DNA from: Saprospirales bacterium
GTDB lineage: Bacteria; Bacteroidota; Bacteroidia; Chitinophagales; Saprospiraceae
DNA: 64,000 nt
Direction of reading: 5' to 3'
NCBI GenBank assembly: GCA_016719895.1
Contig: JADJYG010000017.1
Location: 62,001 to 126,000 of the forward strand
Shown: positions 59,639-64,000 of the stretch, one piece after another
Layout of the letters: the number at the start of each line of letters is the position of its first letter
Numbering within the stretch: the first letter of the stretch is position 1
The notes under the pieces: model-generated
What the model was told of the DNA's origin: nothing
The model's database searches: none
What the model saw: the letters and a program-made list of their open reading frames with translations, nothing else
Program-made: the position numbers and the translations under genes

Positions 59639-60094
59639 TTACAGGTATTTAGTGGAGTTTTTCTCCACGAGCACTTCTTTAAGTTCCTTCAGGAAGGCGT
59701 ATTGTTCGGGAAGCACCCGTTTAAAGGCTTCCCTGACGGCGAAAAAGGCGCCTTGCTCCATTTCCGGGATAAGGCTTTTGATCCGTTGTTTCGCTTTCTC
59801 TTTTGCCACGCGGTAGTCTTCGTAAATCAGGGCCCGCAGGGAAGGCAGTTCGTGCCAGTCAGCCTCCACGGCAATCGCCTTGCGGGAGGCGCCGTTGGCA
59901 TCTGTGACGGGTTCCAGTTCGATACAATTGGAATTACCCAGGCGTTCAGGGGTATCGTCTGCTGCCGTTATGGCTTTCCAGTGGGCGTGTTCGGGATGTT
60001 TCTGTTCGTTGGGATTGACCAGAAATACCTCCAGGCCGGTTTCGCGGACCCGGTAAATGAAAACATCCACTTGTTCGTTCGATGGCATCGGCAA
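59639..60094 (-). CDS. Nudix-fold-like hypothetical protein lacking a Nudix box
   Basis: 151 aa. The start (VDVFIYRVRETGLEVFLVNPNEQKHPEHAHWKAI) resembles the first strands of Nudix hydrolases, but the GX5EX7REUXEEXGU box is not present. The C-terminal half is helical (YEDYRVAKEKAKQRIKSLIP, then AFFAVREAFKRVLPEQYAFL). It is probably co-transcribed with paaD (stop and next ATG two bases apart). A non-catalytic relative or a distinct family are both possible. Confidence 0.6.
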   Translation of the reverse strand: MPMPSNEQVDVFIYRVRETGLEVFLVNPNEQKHPEHAHWKAITAADDTPERLGNSNCIELEPVTDANGASRKAIAVEADWHELPSLRALIYEDYRVAKEKAKQRIKSLIPEMEQGAFFAVREAFKRVLPEQYAFLKELKEVLVEKNSTKYL

Positions 60095-60258
60095 TAATTT
60101 ACAGCCCTGAATAAGTTGTTACCTGAACACGCGTGCCGGCAAAATGTTGCGGGTGTGCGGTAGTTCTTTGGCATATGCACGGCGCAAAGAAAGACAATCT
60201 CTGGCAAGGGGCAAAGCAATCGCTGGGGCAATTGTACTTTACCGGTTTCTAAAGCCGG

Positions 60259-60795
60259 TCAGATGCGGATCGTTTTGACCTTGGATTGGGGCGTTTTTTC
60301 TGGTTTTGGAGCGGGCTTGCGCTGGCCTTGCGGTAGTTCTTCCCGGAGCCGCAGCCGTTCTTCCGGGAGCAGGTCGTCTTCGCCGGCTGGTTTTTGACCG
60401 TCATCCGCCGGAAAGTCGCCGGATCCGCGTTGCGGGGCAAAAGAGTCCGCGCCGTTGAAAAACTGCTCGAACAGTTGGTCCAGGTTGAATAAGCCTTGCC
60501 CGTTGGGGCTTCCAAAGGGAGACAAATGGAAAAAATCGCTCCCGGCGCCGTTGAAACTGGTGTCGATATGAAAATAAAAAAAAGAGCTGGAATCGGGCGA
60601 AAATTGCATGCGGCCGTTGCTGAAGGCGGTGTCGAACGGCATGCCCCGGCGCATTTGGCCGTCCATCCGGCGCAGGAGCTGCTCAAACCTGTCGAACACC
60701 GGGTCGTTGGTTTGGGTGTGGCCGAACGCCGGCAACAGCAGGCCCAGGAAAAATGCCGGCAACATTTTTTTTGCGGTAGAGAACAGCTTATACAT
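60259..60795 (-). CDS. Secreted hypothetical protein
   Basis: 178 aa. A signal peptide ends near FGHTQ. The mature region is rich in Phe and Asp (PDSSSFFYFHIDTSFNGAGS, FNLDQLFEQFFNGADSF), followed by a charged Pro/Lys tail (EERLRLREELPQGQRKPAPK). No family recognised. The start at 60795 gives a proper signal peptide. It is divergent from the flavoprotein at 60963. Confidence 0.65.
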   Translation of the reverse strand: MYKLFSTAKKMLPAFFLGLLLPAFGHTQTNDPVFDRFEQLLRRMDGQMRRGMPFDTAFSNGRMQFSPDSSSFFYFHIDTSFNGAGSDFFHLSPFGSPNGQGLFNLDQLFEQFFNGADSFAPQRGSGDFPADDGQKPAGEDDLLPEERLRLREELPQGQRKPAPKPEKTPQSKVKTIRI

Positions 60796-60962
60796 CGGTT
60801 GATCGATTTTTTTTTAAAAAGCAGGCAAAATTAAACAGGAACAGGGGCATCCGGATTATTTCTTCAACCATTTCTACCGCTGTTTTTCAATTTTTTAACA
60901 AAGTTTGCCCCCCCTTCGCTTTTGCTTTCCTGCCTTCCTGCGCTGCCCGTTATCTTTGCCGT

Positions 60963-62174
60963 ATGAAGATCGCAATTCTGGGCGGCGGCGCAGCGGGTTT
61001 TTTTGCCGCTATTACGGCGGCGGAGGCCAACCCGGCAGCGCAGGTGACCCTGCTCGAGCGCAGCGGCAGCGTCTTGCAAAAGGTGAAAGTGAGCGGCGGC
61101 GGACGCTGCAACGTCACGCACGCCTGCTTCGACGCCCGCGAATTGGTGCGGCATTACCCGCGCGGAAGCCGCGAGCTGCTCGGGCCGTTCATGCGGTTCG
61201 GCCCGCAGGAAACCATCGATTGGTTTGCCGCTCGCGGCGTACGCCTGAAAACCGAAGCCGACGGGCGGATGTTCCCCATCACCGACGACTCCCAAACGAT
61301 CGTGGAATGCCTCTGGAATGCCGCCCGCAGTGCCGGCGTACAGGTGCTGACCAATATGCGGGTAGACGACCTGAAGCCCGCCGGCGACCATTGGCTGGTG
61401 CAGGCCGGCCGGCACGGCACGCCCTTCCGGGCCGACCGGGTGCTGGTGGCCACCGGCAGTAGCGAAGCCGTGTGGGCAATACTGGCGCGGTTGGGGCACC
61501 GGATCATGCCGCCGGTGCCGTCGTTGTTCACCTTCAACGTCCGGGATGCCCGCCTGCGCGATCTGGCGGGGGTGTCGGCGCCGGCTGTGCGCGTTCAAAT
61601 CCGCGGACTGCGGCTTTCTGCCCAGGGGCCGCTGCTCATCACCCATTGGGGCTTGAGCGGCCCGGCCATCCTGCGTTTGTCGGCCTGGGGCGCACGGGAA
61701 TTGCACGGGATGAATTACCATTTTCCCCTGACAGTCAATTGGTTGGGCGATAAAAATGCAGCAGATGCGCAGGCTGTATTGGAACGAGCTAAAGAACAAA
61801 ACGCCCGCAAACAAATCGGCGCCCATGCGCCGTTTTCTCTACCCCAGCGGCTGTGGGAACGCCTGACCCTGGCGGCGGGATTGCCCGCCGGCCTGCGCTG
61901 GGCCGATGCCGGAAAAGCCGCCTCGCAGCGCCTGGCCGGGGAGCTCACCGGCGGGGTTTTTCAAGTGACCGGAAAGAGTACGTTCAAGGAAGAGTTTGTC
62001 ACTGCCGGCGGTGTCGACCTCCGCGAGCTGCACTTTCAAACCTTTGAAAGCAAATTGTTCCCCGGCCTGTATTTCGCCGGCGAAGCGCTCGACATCGACG
62101 CGGTGACCGGCGGGTTTAATTTTCAGGCTGCCTGGACGGGCGGGTGGATTGCGGGACAGGCGATGGCAGGCTAG
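60963..62174 (+). CDS. NAD(P)/FAD-dependent oxidoreductase, HI0933/BaiN family
   Basis: 403 aa. It starts with the FAD dinucleotide motif MKIAILGGGAAGFFAAITAA and has the family motif VSGGGRCNVTHACFDAREL (about residues 42-60). The C-terminal LPGLYFAGEALDIDAVTGGFNF-type segment (about 373-395) binds FAD again. Family members are flavoproteins with poorly known substrates (one is BaiN in bile-acid metabolism). TIGR00275-type proteins are common in Bacteroidota. Full length. The 60-bp repeat array follows. Confidence 0.92.
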   Translation: MKIAILGGGAAGFFAAITAAEANPAAQVTLLERSGSVLQKVKVSGGGRCNVTHACFDARELVRHYPRGSRELLGPFMRFGPQETIDWFAARGVRLKTEADGRMFPITDDSQTIVECLWNAARSAGVQVLTNMRVDDLKPAGDHWLVQAGRHGTPFRADRVLVATGSSEAVWAILARLGHRIMPPVPSLFTFNVRDARLRDLAGVSAPAVRVQIRGLRLSAQGPLLITHWGLSGPAILRLSAWGARELHGMNYHFPLTVNWLGDKNAADAQAVLERAKEQNARKQIGAHAPFSLPQRLWERLTLAAGLPAGLRWADAGKAASQRLAGELTGGVFQVTGKSTFKEEFVTAGGVDLRELHFQTFESKLFPGLYFAGEALDIDAVTGGFNFQAAWTGGWIAGQAMAG

Positions 62175-62175
62175 G

Positions 62176-62310
62176 ATTGCTCAGGATTGACAGGATTTTT
62201 TCTTCCGTAGAGGAGGAGGACAGGATTAGCAGGATTTCTCAGGATTAACAGGATTTTTTCTTCCGTAGAGGAGGAGGACAGGATTAGCAGGATTTCTCAG
62301 GATTAACAGG
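62176..62310. repeat. Two copies of a 67-bp direct repeat, inverted version of the AATCCTG family
   Basis: TTTTTTCTTCCGTAGAGGAGG, GACAGGATTAGCAGGATTTC and TCAGGATTAACAGGAT occur twice. Part of it is the reverse complement of the array to the right, so 62176-62846 can form a large inverted structure with the 62311-62347 region as loop. Confidence 0.75.
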
Positions 62311-62347
62311 ATGAGTGAGACTATATTACCTGATTACCATCCTATTA

Positions 62348-62846
62348 CATCATATTAAAATCCTGTTGATCCTGAGAAATCCTGTAAATCCTGTCCCAAC
62401 AGCCTCCGAAGGAGGCAAAATCCTGTTGATCCTGAGAAATCCTGTAAATCCTGTCCCAACAACCTCCGAAGGAGGCAAAATCCTGTTAATCCTGAGAAAT
62501 CCTGTTAATCCTGTCCCAACAGCCTCCGAAGGAGGCAAAATCCTGTTGATCCTGAGAAATCCTGTAAATCCTGTCCCAACAGCCTCCGAAGGAGGCAAAA
62601 TCCTGTTAATCCTGAGAAATCCTGTAAATCCTGTCCCAACAGCCTCCGAAGGAGGCAAAATCCTGTTGATCCTGAGAAATCCTGTAAATCCTGTCCCAAC
62701 AGCCTCCGAAGGAGGCAAAATCCTGTTGATCCTGAGAAATCCTGTAAATCCTGTCCCAACAACCTCCGAAGGAGGCAAAATCCTGTTAATCCTGAGAAAT
62801 CCTGTTAATCCTGTCCCAACAGCCTCCGAAGGAGGCAAAATCCTGT
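62348..62846. repeat. 60-bp tandem array, eight units, with a hairpin in each
   Basis: Units repeat exactly every 60 bases: AATCCTGTT(G/A)ATCCTG, AGAAATCCTGT(A/T)AATCCTG, TCCCAACAGCC and the hairpin GCCTCC-GAA-GGAGGC. Variation is limited to a few positions. Reading on the minus strand gives a 162-aa ORF of 20-aa repeats, which I do not take as a protein. A single unit occurs at 33771-33825. Confidence 0.9.
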
Positions 62847-62875
62847 CCTGTCCACGCCACAGGGAGCAATCCCGT

Positions 62876-64000
62876 CTATCGCCTGAAATCCGCTTCCCGG
62901 CCTGCTTTTATCCGCAGGTGCGGCGCACCGTTGACCGATTCGAATTCCAGAAAATCCGGCGCCGGAAAATCGCCCGGCGCTATACGTTTGCCGGCATCGA
63001 CGTATTGTGTCAGGAAGGTGCCGGCAGCCGCTTCACCGATATACGCGCCGAGGGTTTCGTGGAAAAAATCGAAGTGTTCCAGCAAGTCGCGGCGTTTGCC
63101 ATACGTGTAGTCGAGCAAGTCGAGCATGAAATGGTGCAGGGTTTGGGTATTGCCGGTTTTTTGCCGGATGGCACAGTCCAGGTAAAGCGCCAGGATACAG
63201 CCGCGCCGGTACGGCACATTTTCGTAGTCGGGATTGGTGTAAAAATCGCGCTCGACGATCAGGTTGGGGGTTTCGCCGTGGGGGTCGGCGTAATGGCTGG
63301 CCAGAAACTCGCGGTTCAGCGCATCCAGGAATTCTGCCGTGGTACTGAAGCCGGCCCGCCAGCGGTTGCGCAGGGCATAATATTCGGAGAAACCTTCGTC
63401 AAACCAGCGCAAACTGGCCGTTTCGCCGGGCGAGCCGGTATTGATCTTGCCGCCAATCCAATCGTGCATCATTTCGTGGTTGAACAAATGGATGAGCGGG
63501 TCGAGCGGGCAATCGTCGCTGGCATATACCACAAACGACTGGTACCGCCCATAGCCCAGGCAGCGGCCCGTGCGGGCGTTCCCGACGACGCGGCCGCCTT
63601 TGGGCAGCACAAACGGGATCATCGTGACGGAATAAAACGGGATGTCTTCGTCTTCCCATTCCCTGCGCTGGGTTTCGATGGTTTTTTCAGCGATATCGAA
63701 CAACGTGCGGTCGTCGAACAACCATTGGCCGCGAATGGCAAAGGCAAAGGGTTTGCCCAGCGCTTCGCCTTTGAGTATGCGAAAATCGCCGGCAACCCAT
63801 ATCGTGCGGAGCCAGTCGCTGGTCACCGATTGGAATTTTTGTTCCAATTCCCCCGAGCCAAAGCTGTTTTGCAGTGCCCAGCGTTTGGGCAAGCCGGTCC
63901 AGCGCACCGTTACCTCGTACAGTTGGTAATGGCGCGGCACGAGGAACAGGCATTCGCCCGGGAGATGGATGTAATCGGGCAGGATGATCGGGCTGCAGGA
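62876..64000 (-). CDS. M61/M1-like zinc metallopeptidase, N-terminus beyond the window
   Basis: 374 residues are visible and the frame stays open to base 64000, so the gene continues outside; a GTG at 63940 is an internal codon, not the start. The zinc motif HEMMHDWIGG is followed by WFDEGFSEYYALRNRW, in the HExxH...E arrangement of gluzincins of the glycyl-aminopeptidase (M61) type; the spacing to the Glu is longer than in M1. The C-terminal helical domain has YRRGCILALYLDCAIRQKTG. Substrate unknown. Confidence 0.8.
   Translation of the reverse strand, partial: SCSPIILPDYIHLPGECLFLVPRHYQLYEVTVRWTGLPKRWALQNSFGSGELEQKFQSVTSDWLRTIWVAGDFRILKGEALGKPFAFAIRGQWLFDDRTLFDIAEKTIETQRREWEDEDIPFYSVTMIPFVLPKGGRVVGNARTGRCLGYGRYQSFVVYASDDCPLDPLIHLFNHEMMHDWIGGKINTGSPGETASLRWFDEGFSEYYALRNRWRAGFSTTAEFLDALNREFLASHYADPHGETPNLIVERDFYTNPDYENVPYRRGCILALYLDCAIRQKTGNTQTLHHFMLDLLDYTYGKRRDLLEHFDFFHETLGAYIGEAAAGTFLTQYVDAGKRIAPGDFPAPDFLEFESVNGAPHLRIKAGREADFRR

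Noticed and set aside
62348..62846. CRISPR array or a 162-aa protein of 20-aa repeats
   Set aside because: No variable spacers; the ORF is open only because the unit is 60 bp, has no plausible start context, and overlaps a hairpin repeat family that also occurs non-coding.
1..64000. tRNA or rRNA genes
   Set aside because: No cloverleaf-like segment ending in CCA or T-loop GTTCGA pattern was noticed in the intergenic stretches; I cannot run a tRNA scan, so this is a negative by eye only.

Overview
The window looks like a chromosomal segment of a member of the Bacteroidota, most probably the Saprospiraceae (Saprospiria). The reasons are four proteins with type IX secretion (T9SS) C-terminal sorting domains, many lipoproteins with a Bacteroidota-style lipobox, a DUF5686 outer-membrane protein, CRTAC1-type FG-GAP lipoproteins, candidate promoters with the Bacteroidota -7 box TAnnTTTG, and almost no Shine-Dalgarno sequences. 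Base composition is moderately GC-rich. I saw no rRNA, tRNA or CRISPR array. Species-level placement is inference. Layout. 1-2.6 kb: metabolic genes (adk, pfkB, an SDR, a DoxX-like protein). 2.6-19.1 kb: two tandem copies, both on the minus strand, of a two-gene unit made of a small secreted helical protein followed by a giant T9SS surface protein (2322 and 2245 aa). The last 3.7 kb of the two giant genes, including the 3' untranslated region and an intrinsic terminator, is nearly identical, while the N-terminal halves differ. Each small gene is preceded by a similar hairpin plus T-tract with a compensatory base-pair change. 19.7-22.1 kb: an HTTM membrane protein and a nest of palindromic repeats, in which a 220-bp TIR-bounded element (a second copy lies at 11.3 kb) interrupts a REP-like repeat. 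22.1-29.1 kb: two paralogous FG-GAP/ASPIC-UnbV lipoproteins, then a TetR regulator and a DUF5686 outer-membrane protein. 33-46 kb: ferritin, an ABC exporter, an SDR with an in-frame stop, a RecB/AddA-like helicase coupled to an outer-membrane protein, a secreted M43 metalloprotease and a lipoprotein trehalase. 46.5-50.4 kb is an accessory island: remnants of a type IIG restriction-modification gene (one N-terminal and four C-terminal scraps) separate a 17-copy REP-like array, an IS200-like Y1 transposase next to it, and two toxin-antitoxin-like pairs (DUF2442/DUF4160 and DUF433/DUF5615). 50.5-64 kb: dnaK, a GNAT enzyme, another dockerin-type T9SS protein, several secreted or lipoprotein hypotheticals, an orphan paaD, a BaiN/HI0933-type flavoprotein, a 60-bp tandem array, and an M61-like peptidase cut by the window edge. 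Working picture. Much of the coding capacity is for the cell surface: T9SS-exported adhesin-like proteins with dockerin and cohesin-like modules, proteases, lipoproteins and outer-membrane barrels. The non-coding space holds at least three hairpin-repeat families. The most unusual content is (a) the duplicated small-protein/giant-protein unit with its shared leader hairpin and conversion-like 3' end, (b) the REP-like array beside a Y1 transposase together with a second element that appears to insert into hairpin loops, and (c) the serial arrangement of restriction-gene scars and toxin-antitoxin-like pairs.
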